Position numbers and translations under genes: made by a program
Assembly (NCBI GenBank): GCA_947646585.1
Contig: CANSHD010000002.1
Coordinates: 62,001-126,000, forward strand
Direction of reading: 5' to 3'
Origin: an uncultured Alphaproteobacteria bacterium
GTDB taxonomy: Bacteria; Pseudomonadota; Alphaproteobacteria; Rs-D84
DNA length: 64,000 nt
The notes under the pieces: generated by a model
Database searches by the model: none
The model's input: only the letters and a program-made list of their open reading frames with translations
Told to the model about the DNA's origin: nothing
Shown here: positions 37,069-46,207 of the stretch, piece by piece
Layout of the letters: the number at the start of each line of letters is the position of its first letter
Numbering within the stretch: position 1 is the first letter of the stretch

Positions 37069-38337
37069 ATGCATATCAATGAACTGAAGGCGAAATCGCC
37101 AAAGCAATTATTGAAAATGGCCGAAGACATGGGTATTGAAAACCCGTCGCAGTTAAATGTTCAGCAGCTGCGCTTTGCCGTTATGCGCGTGTTTGCCGCC
37201 GATAAAAAGGTAACGCTGATTGGCGACGGCGTTCTGGAACGCATGCAGGATGGGTTTGGTTTCCTGCGCGCGCCGGAAAGCAATTATCTGGCCGGGCCGG
37301 ACGATTTGTATGTTGCGCCCGCGCTGATTAAAAAATATGGATTAAAGACCGGCGATTATGTCGAGGGGCAGATTCAGGCGCCGCAGAACGAATCGGAACG
37401 CTATTTCGCGCTGGAAACGATAGAGCGCGTTAACGGCGGAAATCCGGAACAGTTGCGCCACCGTGTGTCGTTTGACGATATGACGCCGCTGTACCCGGAC
37501 GAGCAGTTAAAGATGGAGGTCGAAGGCGACAAGGACAAGGGACGCAGCCTGTCCGCGCGTGTTATCGATTTGATATCTCCGACGGGCAAGGGCCAGCGCA
37601 GCCTGATTGTTGCGCCGCCGCGCACCGGTAAGACGGTTATGCTGCAGAACATTGCGCATTCCATCGCGACAAATTATCCGGATGTAAAATTGATAGTTCT
37701 GTTGATTGACGAACGCCCCGAAGAGGTTACCGACATGCAGCGCAGCGTCAAGGGCGAGGTTATATCGTCCACATTTGACGAGCCGGCCGCGCGTCATATT
37801 CAGGTTGCCGAAATGGTAATCGAAAAGGCCAAGCGTTTGGTAGAGGCAGGCCAGGACGTTGTTATCTTGCTTGATTCCATTACCAGACTCGGTCGTGCGT
37901 ACAATACGGTTGTCCCAAGCAGCGGCAAGGTTTTGACCGGTGGTGTCGATGCGTACGCGCTGCAGCGGCCGAAACGCTTTTTCGGTGCGGCTCGTAATAT
38001 AGAGGGCGGCGGCAGTTTAACCATTATTGCGACGGCGCTGGTCGATACGGGCTCCAAAATGGACGAGGTTATTTTTGAAGAGTTCAAGGGAACCGGCAAC
38101 AGCGAAATTATTCTGGACCGCAAGCTGTCCGACAAGCGCGTATATCCGGCGATTGACATTACAAAATCCGGCACGCGCAAGGAAGACCTGTTGGTGGGCA
38201 AGGAATTGCTGTCGAAAATGTATGTGCTGCGTCGCATTATAAATCCGATGGGCACGCTGGAGGCGATGGAGTTCCTGTTGGACAAATTGCGTTTGACAAA
38301 GACGAATGCGGACTTTTTCGGTTCCATGAATCAGTAA
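37069..38337 (+). CDS. rho: transcription termination factor Rho
   Basis: The 422-aa hexameric RNA helicase ends transcription of untranslated RNA. Visible are the N-terminal helical domain, the cold-shock-like RNA-binding domain ([24 protein letters not shown]), Walker A ([11 protein letters not shown]), Walker B ([16 protein letters not shown]) and the Q-loop region ([14 protein letters not shown]). Length is typical (E. coli 419). ATG at 37069 begins the conserved [14 protein letters not shown]. Rho could also act on the untranslated RNA elements of this genome. Confidence 0.98.
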   Translation: MHINELKAKSPKQLLKMAEDMGIENPSQLNVQQLRFAVMRVFAADKKVTLIGDGVLERMQDGFGFLRAPESNYLAGPDDLYVAPALIKKYGLKTGDYVEGQIQAPQNESERYFALETIERVNGGNPEQLRHRVSFDDMTPLYPDEQLKMEVEGDKDKGRSLSARVIDLISPTGKGQRSLIVAPPRTGKTVMLQNIAHSIATNYPDVKLIVLLIDERPEEVTDMQRSVKGEVISSTFDEPAARHIQVAEMVIEKAKRLVEAGQDVVILLDSITRLGRAYNTVVPSSGKVLTGGVDAYALQRPKRFFGAARNIEGGGSLTIIATALVDTGSKMDEVIFEEFKGTGNSEIILDRKLSDKRVYPAIDITKSGTRKEDLLVGKELLSKMYVLRRIINPMGTLEAMEFLLDKLRLTKTNADFFGSMNQ

Positions 38338-38338
38338 A

Positions 38339-38364
38339 CAAAAACGCCCGTCCGGGCGTTTTTA
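38339..38364 (+). terminator. terminator between rho and the convergent secreted gene
   Basis: AAAACGCCCG/CGGGCGTTTTT. Confidence 0.85.
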
Positions 38365-38931
38365 ATTTTTGTAGTAACAATCACCGGTGTATGTGCCGCT
38401 GCCGCTGGTGTCGCTGAACGCCGTGCCCGCCGGGATATAGCATTCGGTGATTGCGGTTGCGCCCGCGCCCGCGGTTGTGCCATATACGCCGCCCGACGAG
38501 GGGCATCGCGTGCATGATTTGTCGGTGCCGTAATATCCCTGTTTGCATCGATATGCGCATGACGGGTTTAATAGTGTGCCGCCGCATATTGTTTGATAGT
38601 TTGTGCCCGAAACGTCCGACCAGGCCAGACGGTCGGGGCATTCCGACGGGCATTCGCCGCCGATGGGTTCAAAACTTAACGGACAGTCGTTGTACGTGAT
38701 TGTTTCATATGATGAAATCTTTACGGATTTCTCCGTGGGGGTCGAACCGTCTTTGCATGTTTTGCAATCGTAGTACTTGGCGGAACCGCATGTGATTAAG
38801 CGGTTTATTATTGCACAATTACCGGTGTCTGATGGCGACGGGTTATAGAAGCATGATGTCGGCGTCGTGGTAATCGCATATGCCGATGCCGTCAATGTCG
38901 TAATAAATATACATACTAGGTATTTGCGCAT
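38362..38931 (-). CDS. secreted Cys-rich protein with shared C-terminal tail
   Basis: The 189-aa product starts at ATG 38931 with the signal peptide MRKYLVCIFITTLTASAYA. Its mature part has repeated cysteine pairs (CKTCKDG, CPSECPDR, CAYRCKQGYYG). The tail reads CTRCPSSGGVYGTT, CYIP, SDTSGSGTYT and ends CYYKN, almost identical to the tail at 26487. Unlike its relatives it has no recognisable RNA element upstream; the leader has only a GGTGGTTTTAAAACCACC palindrome. A longer in-frame start at 39057 is unlikely because it would bury the signal peptide. Confidence 0.8.
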   Translation of the reverse strand: MRKYLVCIFITTLTASAYAITTTPTSCFYNPSPSDTGNCAIINRLITCGSAKYYDCKTCKDGSTPTEKSVKISSYETITYNDCPLSFEPIGGECPSECPDRLAWSDVSGTNYQTICGGTLLNPSCAYRCKQGYYGTDKSCTRCPSSGGVYGTTAGAGATAITECYIPAGTAFSDTSGSGTYTGDCYYKN

Positions 38932-39132
38932 GATTTTATCCTCCGTTGGTGGTTTTAAAACCACCGTTTTATTTCGGCATTTTTTAGTGTTGACAATGGC
39001 TTGTTTCCCGGGATAAAATGAATGCAGACAAGCGATTAGGAAAACGGTCCCTTGCATTAGGCATGGGATTTTTTTGTATAACCGATTAAATTAAGTCAAA
39101 AAATTCACATATAAAATTCACGGGATTTTGAA
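38932..39132. other. non-coding leader without a family RNA element
   Basis: A palindrome GGTGGTTTTAAAACCACC (about 38948-38966) lies just before the secreted gene, and CCCGGGATAAAATGAATG-type sequence follows. No strand 1/2/3 set or AU loop was found, so this is not counted as a copy of the RNA family; it could be a remnant. Confidence 0.4.
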
Positions 39133-39372
39133 ATGAGGGCGCTTTATCTGTTTGGCGGCGTGGCGGCGGCGATTTTGTTTGCATATTTTGCGGGGCGGGC
39201 GGTGGGTACGGCCGAATGCCGGGCACGAGTTGCCGCACAAAATGCGGATGCGGTTGCCGCGGCGCATACGGTGATTATTGAAAAAGAGAGAAAAATAGAT
39301 GCAGAAACATATCGTATGGGTGCTGGCGATATTCGTCGCGTCCTGCGCGAAAAATACACCATTGCCGAATAA
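39133..39372 (+). CDS. inner-membrane spanin-like (Rz-like) protein, 79 aa
   Basis: The product has one N-terminal membrane helix (about 4-22, LYLFGGVAAAILFAYFAG) followed by a helical Ala/Glu/Lys-rich periplasmic segment (CRARVAAQNADAVAAAHTVI). This is the layout of phage i-spanins (Rz) but shorter. A lipoprotein gene starts inside it in another frame at 39299 and runs past its end, the overlapping arrangement typical of Rz/Rz1. No other phage genes are near. The assignment rests on layout, not on sequence identity. Confidence 0.5.
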   Translation: MRALYLFGGVAAAILFAYFAGRAVGTAECRARVAAQNADAVAAAHTVIIEKERKIDAETYRMGAGDIRRVLREKYTIAE

Positions 39373-39496
39373 TGTGTGCGCCCCGGCCAGATGCGCGCCA
39401 ATATACGGGCGCGCGGCGGACTGGGGCATTATCAGCGATGAATTGGCGCGCAATATCTATCGACATAACAAAATGTGTGAAGAGATAAATAGGTAA
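39299..39496 (+). CDS. outer-membrane spanin-like (Rz1-like) lipoprotein, 65 aa
   Basis: The product has a short signal sequence with a lipobox-like VASC (Cys16) and a mature part with CAPARCAPIYG and the end DELARNIYRHNKMCEEIN. Phage o-spanins often have this pattern: a small lipoprotein ending in a helix with an I..HN..W/C motif. It overlaps the Rz-like gene by 74 bp in another frame. Together they could form a spanin complex fusing inner and outer membranes in lysis, or a domesticated remnant. Confidence 0.5.
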   Translation: MQKHIVWVLAIFVASCAKNTPLPNNVCAPARCAPIYGRAADWGIISDELARNIYRHNKMCEEINR

Positions 39497-39524
39497 TTGA
39501 CAATTTATTTGTTTTGTCTATAAT
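39497..39524 (+). promoter_or_regulatory. promoter giving a leaderless or near-leaderless mRNA
   Basis: TTGACA (39497-39502), a 16-bp spacer and TATAAT (39519-39524). The expected transcript start, 6-7 nt downstream, coincides with ATG 39531. Confidence 0.7.
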
Positions 39525-39530
39525 CCTCGC

Positions 39531-40469
39531 ATGGAATCGAACATGCATGCTTTTTCATCTGTTGAATTTCGGCCAAAGCATCGGGCGCTGACAAATCTGA
39601 TGCGGCGCAACTGGGAACGCGGGCCGGCGTGGTGGCAAAAAATTTTATCAAAATGCACGATTGCGCCGTATCTTGGCGCGTTGCCGCCAGAGCTGCGTGC
39701 GCGTGTGACAAAGGAAAATCTGTCGGCCGTCACGCATCAATTTCGCATGATTTTGGAAGATTTTCTAATCGCCAACATTCGTGATATTCAGGCCGCGACC
39801 GACGGGCCCATGTATGAATTGCCTGAAATGGGGCGGCTGTTTGGCGCGTCTTGTGTTTTGGAGTTCGGGCCCATAAATTTCGCGGGCTTTCGCATATGGT
39901 CGGGATGGGCCGGGATTGTGTGCAAAATGTCTTTTCCGGAAATAAACGCCCAATATGCGCTGAAAATATTTGATTCGCGCAGGGATGACTATTACGACCA
40001 TGGCGCCAGCTGTGAAATCCCGACCGCATTTGCCGCCGCGCACGCCGAGCCGCGTGACAATTCCCGCGTATATATGGCGTCGGTTATATACGAGCCGTAT
40101 CTGCTGTCGCGCTGGGAAGGGGATGTCGTGGACGGCCGCGTTCGCAAAAATGAAAACGAGATTTTTGTAACGTCGTCAAAGGAATCCGAGTCCCGTAACT
40201 ATCGCCGCGGACGTCGTATCGATTACGGCGAAACGTACCGCACCGCATATGGCGCGGCCAGCTATCGTGTGCGTAAAATGTGCCGTACCATAATGAATGC
40301 GGCGAAAAGAAACGATTTGGACAGCCTGCGCCGCCTGGCGCAGGACGCGTCCGTCGCCGCGCCGGCCGCGCATGACGATTTTTGCAAAGCCATGGATTTG
40401 GCGGCCGGCACAATGTGCATTGATATTTATGGAATGATTAAAAATTCCGTCGGGTCAAAAAGCTATTGA
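39531..40469 (+). CDS. unknown protein, 312 aa, with possible kinase-like core
   Basis: Not recognised. No signal peptide or membrane helix is seen. A segment around residues 119-148 (GWAGIVCKMSFPE then QYALKIFDSR) resembles the Gly-rich loop and VAIK lysine of protein kinases. No clear HRD or DFG motif follows, so this is only a weak hint. The C-terminal part is basic (RNYRRGRRIDYGETYR). The promoter suggests a leaderless message from ATG 39531; an internal ATG at 39543 lacks a clear ribosome binding site. It overlaps the convergent arginase-family gene by 7 bp. Confidence 0.65.
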   Translation: MESNMHAFSSVEFRPKHRALTNLMRRNWERGPAWWQKILSKCTIAPYLGALPPELRARVTKENLSAVTHQFRMILEDFLIANIRDIQAATDGPMYELPEMGRLFGASCVLEFGPINFAGFRIWSGWAGIVCKMSFPEINAQYALKIFDSRRDDYYDHGASCEIPTAFAAAHAEPRDNSRVYMASVIYEPYLLSRWEGDVVDGRVRKNENEIFVTSSKESESRNYRRGRRIDYGETYRTAYGAASYRVRKMCRTIMNAAKRNDLDSLRRLAQDASVAAPAAHDDFCKAMDLAAGTMCIDIYGMIKNSVGSKSY

Positions 40470-41299
40470 TTCGCGGCAATGCCAACCAGTTCACGCACGG
40501 CGTTCGCCGATGTCTCGTCGCCGCTGGGGGCGTATTCAACAAACTCAAAACTGTGTGCGTCGGCAAATTCCCGTGTCAAACGGCGCGCCGCATACATGCT
40601 GATGCCGCCGGATTCCGGGACCAGAACGTCTTTGAAATACATCGGGTCTATGGCGTCAAAGTCAAACGACACGACAAACGGGCGGCCGTCCAGGCGTCGG
40701 CGGATTTCGGTTATTGCGTCGTCCAAATCGCCGTCTGTCTGTAATTCGTCGTCGGCGCGCATGAATATGCCGTTTTCACGAACAAAATTTATTTCCGCCG
40801 GTTCATAGGAACGACTGCCCAGATAGAACAGGTTTTCCGGTTTCAGTGCGGGGAACTTTTTCTGCAGCGACAGCCAGCGCGCGTCACCCTGGCCCAGGTT
40901 GGCGCGAACGTTTGTTCCGTGCGGTGCGCCGGACGCTTCTTCGGCAGAGCTTTCCGGGGTATGAATATCCAAATGCGCGTCAATGTACACCAGGCACAAA
41001 TCCTCGTCCGGCATCTGGTCGGCAATGGCGGCAAAGTGACCGAAATTCACGCTGTGGTCGCCGCCGATAAAAATGTGGCGGCCGGCCGGTGTCGCGACAT
41101 AAATTTTTTTGTGAATTTCAAATGCGTCGCCAAAGCGGTCCGCCATGCATTCATCGGCCGATACCGGGTCCGCCGACACAATCGTCCAGCGGCCGCCGGG
41201 GAACATTTCACGTACCGCCGCCGGCGCCAGGGCGGGGCCCCCCTCTACGATTTTTGCGGTTGCGCCGCGACCGTATTCAATACCTAAAAAACTAGTCAC
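40463..41299 (-). CDS. arginase/agmatinase-family hydrolase
   Basis: The 278-aa ureohydrolase has the binuclear manganese motifs GGDHS, DAHLDIHTP and SFDFDAIDP, and the active-site loop SGAPHGTNV. Family members hydrolyse arginine, agmatine, guanidinobutyrate or formiminoglutamate; the substrate here cannot be fixed from sequence. Length is slightly below the typical 300. It overlaps the upstream secreted-protein gene by 8 bp and is probably co-transcribed with it. Confidence 0.9.
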   Translation of the reverse strand: MTSFLGIEYGRGATAKIVEGGPALAPAAVREMFPGGRWTIVSADPVSADECMADRFGDAFEIHKKIYVATPAGRHIFIGGDHSVNFGHFAAIADQMPDEDLCLVYIDAHLDIHTPESSAEEASGAPHGTNVRANLGQGDARWLSLQKKFPALKPENLFYLGSRSYEPAEINFVRENGIFMRADDELQTDGDLDDAITEIRRRLDGRPFVVSFDFDAIDPMYFKDVLVPESGGISMYAARRLTREFADAHSFEFVEYAPSGDETSANAVRELVGIAANQ

Positions 41300-42332
41300 T
41301 GTAACTCTCCACTATGCTTTCGGCGGCGTTCTTTATTTTTGCCAATCCGGATTCGTATGTCGCGCAGTCGCGGGCAATCTCGGACCGGTATGCGTCGCGC
41401 ATGTTGGTCGCCATGTATCCGCATCCGCGCAGATGCTGAACGCAATAATCATGACCTGTGGCAAATGTCTGCTGGCCGCGGACGCGGCTTTCCGTGCCGG
41501 CCCAGTTTATGTTCAGCGCATTCTCCAATTTTACCCATGAATTATCGCCGGTGTATTTCCCGATTGTTTCATCCCAGTATTCGTTCATTTCTGCATCCGA
41601 CCACGTGTTTGAACTTTGCAGTCGCAGTATTTGCTGAATCAAATTATCAATGGCGGGCTGGTATTCGGCGTCTATCTGGGCCAGTTTCGCACTGCAATAG
41701 CAACGGTCGTATGCGGTCTTTTCACGGCGGCAATATCCGTTCATGCATTCCGTATAATCGGCCAAGCACCGCGCCGACGGCAAAGTCTCGGTCGTGTTCA
41801 GGGCCGCGGCGGCAACGGCATTTTGTGCCGCGGTGTTTGTTTGGGAACCGTCGCCGTGGTTTGTGTTGCCTATCACCGAGCTGTAACCGCGCGCAGAACG
41901 GGCCGCCATTCTTTGTGCGGTGTTTGTTCCGGCGCGCGCAACGACGCGGCGGCCGGTTGTATTGTTTGCGGACGTGGCCGCAGATGTGGTTGCCACGCGT
42001 GCCGATGACGCGGCGGTATTGGCGGATGTCGAACCGGCCGTCGTGCGCGTCGCGGAGCGCGACACGACACGGCGCGGCGCCGACAGCTGCTCTGTTTTGG
42101 TAATTACGTTTATTGGATTGGAACCCTGATTTGGCGTGACGCCCGGATTTAAATCGGTGCGCATCTGGTTGTTAAGATACGGGTACATATAGTTGTAATT
42201 ATACGCCGCATTCGGTGATGCGGTCGCACTGCGTGCGCCGGTGTTGCGCGTTGTGACCGCACCGGCCGGCATGGCCGCGGCCAGTAATATAACAAACATA
42301 CAAACAGCGCGTTGCATAATCATTACTTTCAT
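41292..42332 (-). CDS. secreted hypothetical protein with Cys-rich central region
   Basis: The product of about 346 aa has a signal peptide (FVILLAAAMPAGA). A long Ala/Thr/Ser-rich low-complexity stretch with RVVSRSATR-like repeats (about 50-150) follows. Next comes a Cys-containing helical domain (ADYTECMNGYCRREKTAYDRCYC) and a C-terminal helical part. Several start codons are possible between 42332 and 42317; none has a strong ribosome binding site. Not recognised. It overlaps the arginase-family gene, so a joint transcript is likely. Confidence 0.7.
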   Translation of the reverse strand: MKVMIMQRAVCMFVILLAAAMPAGAVTTRNTGARSATASPNAAYNYNYMYPYLNNQMRTDLNPGVTPNQGSNPINVITKTEQLSAPRRVVSRSATRTTAGSTSANTAASSARVATTSAATSANNTTGRRVVARAGTNTAQRMAARSARGYSSVIGNTNHGDGSQTNTAAQNAVAAAALNTTETLPSARCLADYTECMNGYCRREKTAYDRCYCSAKLAQIDAEYQPAIDNLIQQILRLQSSNTWSDAEMNEYWDETIGKYTGDNSWVKLENALNINWAGTESRVRGQQTFATGHDYCVQHLRGCGYMATNMRDAYRSEIARDCATYESGLAKIKNAAESIVESYSD

Positions 42333-42369
42333 TGTAGAAATTTTAAGGATTTTAGACAAGCACAAAAAT

Positions 42370-42398
42370 TTGCAATTAGGAAAAAGGGTTGTTATACT
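42370..42398 (+). promoter_or_regulatory. promoter of tRNA-Pro
   Basis: TTGCAA (42370-42375), a 17-bp spacer and TATACT (42393-42398), 12 bp before the tRNA. Confidence 0.7.
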
Positions 42399-42410
42399 GG
42401 CGCATGTAAT

Positions 42411-42487
42411 CGGGGCGTAGCTCAGTCTGGTAGAGTGCTTGCTTTGGGAGCAAGATGTCGCATGTTCGAATCATGTCGCCCCGACCA
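42411..42487 (+). tRNA. tRNA-Pro (anticodon TGG)
   Basis: 77 nt with a perfect acceptor stem CGGGGCG/CGCCCCG, an encoded CCA end, D-arm GTAGCTCAGTCTGGTAGAG, anticodon loop TTTGGGA closed by CTTGC/GCAAG, and T-arm with GTTCGAATC. The anticodon reads TGG. Confidence 0.97.
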
Positions 42488-42641
42488 TTGGAATTCTAGG
42501 TCGTGCGGTAGTGCGGCGTTTTGTTTTTAGTGCGATTTTTTTCTGGGTTATTATTCTTGTATTGCGGGCTTGAATTTTTATTAAAAAATGTAATAATTAT
42601 GAAACGACAATAATCCTAAATTTATACCCCAGGAGAGAGGA

Positions 42642-43457
42642 ATGCCAAAAGCAAAAAAACAGGATAAATCGCCGGTTGTTGCGTCGGCTGTGATGGATGC
42701 GGATGTGGCAAAGAAAAAGAAAGCGCGCCGCATGGCTTTTATCGTCGGTGGTGTGGCGGCGGTATGCGTCGGTGCGGTTATATTAAAGCATGTTTTGACG
42801 TCGGGGCCCTTTATGTATGCGGGTACGCTGGAGACGACAAAGGTTGTCGTCGCGGCGCGTGTCGCGTCCGACATATCCGATGTCTATGTGGCCGAGGGGG
42901 ATGCGGTTGTTCGCGGCCAGCCGTTAATGGAGCTTAGCTGTGACACGTATAAAATCTTGGCGACGCAGATTGACAACGATTACAGCCGCGCACAGGCCCT
43001 GTCGGAGCGCGGGCACATGTCCCAGGCGGAATTTGATGTTTTGACCCGCAACAAGCAGGACAACGATTTAAAGCTGCAATGGTGCCGCGTTTCGGCGCCG
43101 ATGGACGGCGTTGTGATTACAAAGTTCCGCGAGCCGGGCGAGGTTGTGGCGCCGGGAACCGCGCTGATATCATTGGCGAACCCGTATGAGATATGGGCGT
43201 ATTTTTATGTGCCGTACACCATGCTGCACCGGCTGCATGTCGGCCAGACGGTTGAAGGCATTTTGCCGGAGGCGGACAACAGACAATTTACCGGGAAAAT
43301 TGTAAAGATAAGTGAAGAGGCGGAATTTACGCCAAAGAATGTTCAGACGCGCGAGGAGCGTACGCGACTGGTTTACGGCGTAAAGGTTATGTTTGACAAC
43401 CCCGATTTGACGCTTAAGGCCGGAATGACAATAGAGAGCGCCCTGGTAAATGAATAA
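42642..43457 (+). CDS. HlyD-type periplasmic adaptor protein of an ABC exporter
   Basis: The 271-aa product has one N-terminal membrane anchor (about 30-49), a lipoyl/beta-barrel core (VVVAARVASDISDVYVAEGD, then RVSAPMDGVVITKFREPGEVV) and a short helical hairpin. This is the layout of membrane fusion proteins such as YbhG. It would join the inner-membrane transporter to the TolC-like channel at 47311. It is first of six tightly packed export genes and overlaps the next by 8 bp. Confidence 0.92.
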   Translation: MPKAKKQDKSPVVASAVMDADVAKKKKARRMAFIVGGVAAVCVGAVILKHVLTSGPFMYAGTLETTKVVVAARVASDISDVYVAEGDAVVRGQPLMELSCDTYKILATQIDNDYSRAQALSERGHMSQAEFDVLTRNKQDNDLKLQWCRVSAPMDGVVITKFREPGEVVAPGTALISLANPYEIWAYFYVPYTMLHRLHVGQTVEGILPEADNRQFTGKIVKISEEAEFTPKNVQTREERTRLVYGVKVMFDNPDLTLKAGMTIESALVNE

Positions 43458-44178
43458 GGTTGAAATCAATATTTCAAACGTCTCGAAAAAGTTCAAGGAA
43501 GTGAATGCTTTGGACGACGTGTCGATGCGGTTCGAGACGGGAAAGCTGTACGGGGTAATCGGACCGGCGGGCGCGGGAAAAACGACGCTGTTTCGGTTGA
43601 TGCTGCAACTGATGCGCGGTGACGCGGGAAATATAGAATTTATTGCCGACGGACGGTCTGTAAAGTTTGCGGATTTCGCCCAGCATATCGCGTACATGCC
43701 GCAAAGCCAGAGCCTGTATGCGGATTTGTCGATAGACGAGCATTTGGATTTCTTTAAGAAACTCTATGGCATCGGCGACGCGGAATATGCGAAGAAAAAG
43801 CAGGAGCTGGTGCATCTGGCGCGGTTGGATAAATTTTTGGACCGAACGGCCGGGAATCTGTCGGGCGGAATGTATAAAAAACTGGGGCTGATGTGTGCAC
43901 TGTTGCGTTCGCCAAAGGTTATGCTGCTGGACGAGCCGACGAACGGCGTCGACCCGATAAGCCGTCGCGAATTCTGGAGCCTGTTGCATGCGTCGCTGGC
44001 GCAGGGGATTCTGGTTATCATGACCACCGCGTACATGGACGAGGCCGAACGCTGCAGCGAGGTTGTTTTGATGGAACAGGGGCGCGTTCTGGCGGCGGGC
44101 GAGCCGCGTGATTTGTTGAGCCGTTACAAATGTGCAAACTTTGATGAATTTTTCCTGAAGCGCGGGGGTGAAAAATGA
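43450..44178 (+). CDS. ABC transporter ATPase
   Basis: The 242-aa nucleotide-binding protein has Walker A GPAGAGKTT, signature LSGGMYKK and Walker B VMLLDEPTNGVDP. It is one of two separate ATPases where YbhF-type systems often have one fused protein. It overlaps both neighbours by a few bases, indicating coupled translation. Confidence 0.95.
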   Translation: MNKVEINISNVSKKFKEVNALDDVSMRFETGKLYGVIGPAGAGKTTLFRLMLQLMRGDAGNIEFIADGRSVKFADFAQHIAYMPQSQSLYADLSIDEHLDFFKKLYGIGDAEYAKKKQELVHLARLDKFLDRTAGNLSGGMYKKLGLMCALLRSPKVMLLDEPTNGVDPISRREFWSLLHASLAQGILVIMTTAYMDEAERCSEVVLMEQGRVLAAGEPRDLLSRYKCANFDEFFLKRGGEK

Positions 44179-45086
44179 CTGCGCCGATTGTTGACGTTCA
44201 AAATTTATCGGTTATATTCGGCGACTTTTTCGCGGTGCGCGACGTGTCGTTTCGTGTGGCCCCGGGCGAGATTTTCGGATTCCTGGGGGCGAACGGAGCG
44301 GGCAAGACGACAACGATACGCGTGTTGTGCGGTCTGCTGCCGGGCAGTCGCGGCCGCGTCATAATAGACGGGGCGGAATTTGTCGCCGGGCGCGAGAATA
44401 TCATAAAGCAAAAAGTCGGCTATATGTCTCAGCGCTTTACGCTGTACGACGGGCTGTCGGTAAAGGAAAATTTTGATTTTGCGGCGTCTTTACGTGGACT
44501 GGGGCGGTCGGAATATCTGGCAAACCGCGGGCGGCTGCTTGACTTTATTGGGTTTGATGCAGACTTGAACACGGTGGTAAAAGATTTGCCGGGCGGAATA
44601 AAGCAAGAGGTTGCGCTGTGCGTATCGCTGTTGCACGACCCGAAAATCGTATTTCTGGATGAGCCGACGGCCGGCGTCGCGCCGGTGGCGCGCAATCGCT
44701 TTTGGCGCTTGATTAAAGATTTGGCCGCGTCGGGCAAGACTGTGTTCGTGACGACGCATTATATGGACGAGGCGGAAAACTGTAACCGCATTGCGCTGAT
44801 GCGGGCGGGCGAGCTGATTGCGGTGGACACGCCGGCGGCGCTGAAGCGCGCGACATTTGGCGACACGCTGTATAATTTTACGCCGCGCGGGAATGTTCAG
44901 ATACTGGCCCATTCCCCAGATATGGAGATATGCGAGCCGTACGGTCGCCACTGGCATGTGAAATTCAAAGACGGTGTGAATGCAGCGGCGGCGCTGCGAC
45001 GCTATAAATCCGATTTTGATATAGAGAGAATACAGCCGTCGCTGGAGGACGTTTTTATCAGATTGGTTGAGGGGCAGAACAGATGA
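44175..45086 (+). CDS. ABC transporter ATPase, second subunit
   Basis: The 303-aa protein has Walker A GANGAGKTT, signature LPGGIKQE (Ser to Pro change) and Walker B IVFLDEPTAGVAP. A C-terminal extension of about 70 residues may regulate activity. The altered signature suggests it forms an asymmetric pair with the ATPase upstream. Confidence 0.95.
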   Translation: MTAPIVDVQNLSVIFGDFFAVRDVSFRVAPGEIFGFLGANGAGKTTTIRVLCGLLPGSRGRVIIDGAEFVAGRENIIKQKVGYMSQRFTLYDGLSVKENFDFAASLRGLGRSEYLANRGRLLDFIGFDADLNTVVKDLPGGIKQEVALCVSLLHDPKIVFLDEPTAGVAPVARNRFWRLIKDLAASGKTVFVTTHYMDEAENCNRIALMRAGELIAVDTPAALKRATFGDTLYNFTPRGNVQILAHSPDMEICEPYGRHWHVKFKDGVNAAAALRRYKSDFDIERIQPSLEDVFIRLVEGQNR

Positions 45087-46207
45087 AGCGCTTTTCCATG
45101 CGTCGAATGGGCGCCATTTTTTCCAAGGAATTCAAACATATATTTCGCGACCCGTTTACGCTGCTGATGGCGTTGATGCTGCCGCTGGCGATTGTCTTGA
45201 TATTGGGAAATTCAATCGAATTTAACGTGAAATCCATAAACATGGCGTATCATGACGCGGACCGGACGGAAAGTTCGCGCAGGCTGCTGGAAACATTCGC
45301 CAGTTCAAATTATTTTCGCCCGTTTTCAATAGACAATCCGGAGCAGGGCTTTGCGGACATTGTCGATGAACGTGCGCGCGTCATGGTGTCCGTTGCGCCG
45401 GACTTTGAACGGAATGTGCTGGGCGGCGGTACGGGGCATGTTCAGATATTGCTGGACGGGGCGGACAATTCGTCCGTTATGGCGGTCGTGAACTATTTGA
45501 ACACGATAAATCAAAAGGCGTATCTTAAAATTTTGGACATGCCGCAGAGCATGGCGGCGCAAAATTTGTCTTTCAAGACAAGGTATCTGTTTAATCCCGA
45601 ACTTAATTCGCGATGGTTTTCCGTGCCGGGATTGTCGGCGGTTATAATTGCGCTGGTTGCGATTATGTTAACGACGCTGACCATATGCCGCGAATGGGAG
45701 CGGGGGTCGATGGAAATGCTGCTGTCAACGCCGGCGACGTCATTGGAGATTATTCTGGGCAAGGTGTTGCCGTATGCGATACTTAGTTTTGTCGGGTTTG
45801 TCTTGGTGTTCGTTGTGGCGCGCGTCGTGTTCGGCGTGCCGTTTGCAGGGCATTATATGACACTGATACTGGGGACGCTGCTGTTTATATTGGGGTATCT
45901 GGCAATCGGGCTGTTCATATCCGTATCCACGCACAAGCAGGAGGTTGCGATTCAGTTCGCGTGCATAATCGGGCTGCTGCCGACGGTGGTGCTGTCGGGG
46001 TTTGTGTTTCCGGTTGAATATATGAGCCGCGGGTACCAGGTGTTCTCGTCACTGTTTCCGGCGCGCTTTTACATGGACATAACCCGCGACCAGTTTTTAA
46101 AGGGCAGTTCCATTGTCGATTTGTGGGTGCTGTTCGCGCTGCTGGGGCTGCAGGCGGTGGTGCTGATGGCGGCATGCCTGGCGCGTTTCAAAAGGACGTT
46201 GGAATGA
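45083..46207 (+). CDS. ABC-2 type permease
   Basis: The 374-aa membrane protein has an N-terminal helix, a periplasmic domain of about 140 residues and five clustered C-terminal helices. It includes the ABC-2 motif ICREWERGSMEMLLSTP. It resembles YbhS/YbhR-type exporters of small molecules. It overlaps the ATPase upstream and the second permease downstream. Confidence 0.93.
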   Translation: MKRFSMRRMGAIFSKEFKHIFRDPFTLLMALMLPLAIVLILGNSIEFNVKSINMAYHDADRTESSRRLLETFASSNYFRPFSIDNPEQGFADIVDERARVMVSVAPDFERNVLGGGTGHVQILLDGADNSSVMAVVNYLNTINQKAYLKILDMPQSMAAQNLSFKTRYLFNPELNSRWFSVPGLSAVIIALVAIMLTTLTICREWERGSMEMLLSTPATSLEIILGKVLPYAILSFVGFVLVFVVARVVFGVPFAGHYMTLILGTLLFILGYLAIGLFISVSTHKQEVAIQFACIIGLLPTVVLSGFVFPVEYMSRGYQVFSSLFPARFYMDITRDQFLKGSSIVDLWVLFALLGLQAVVLMAACLARFKRTLE

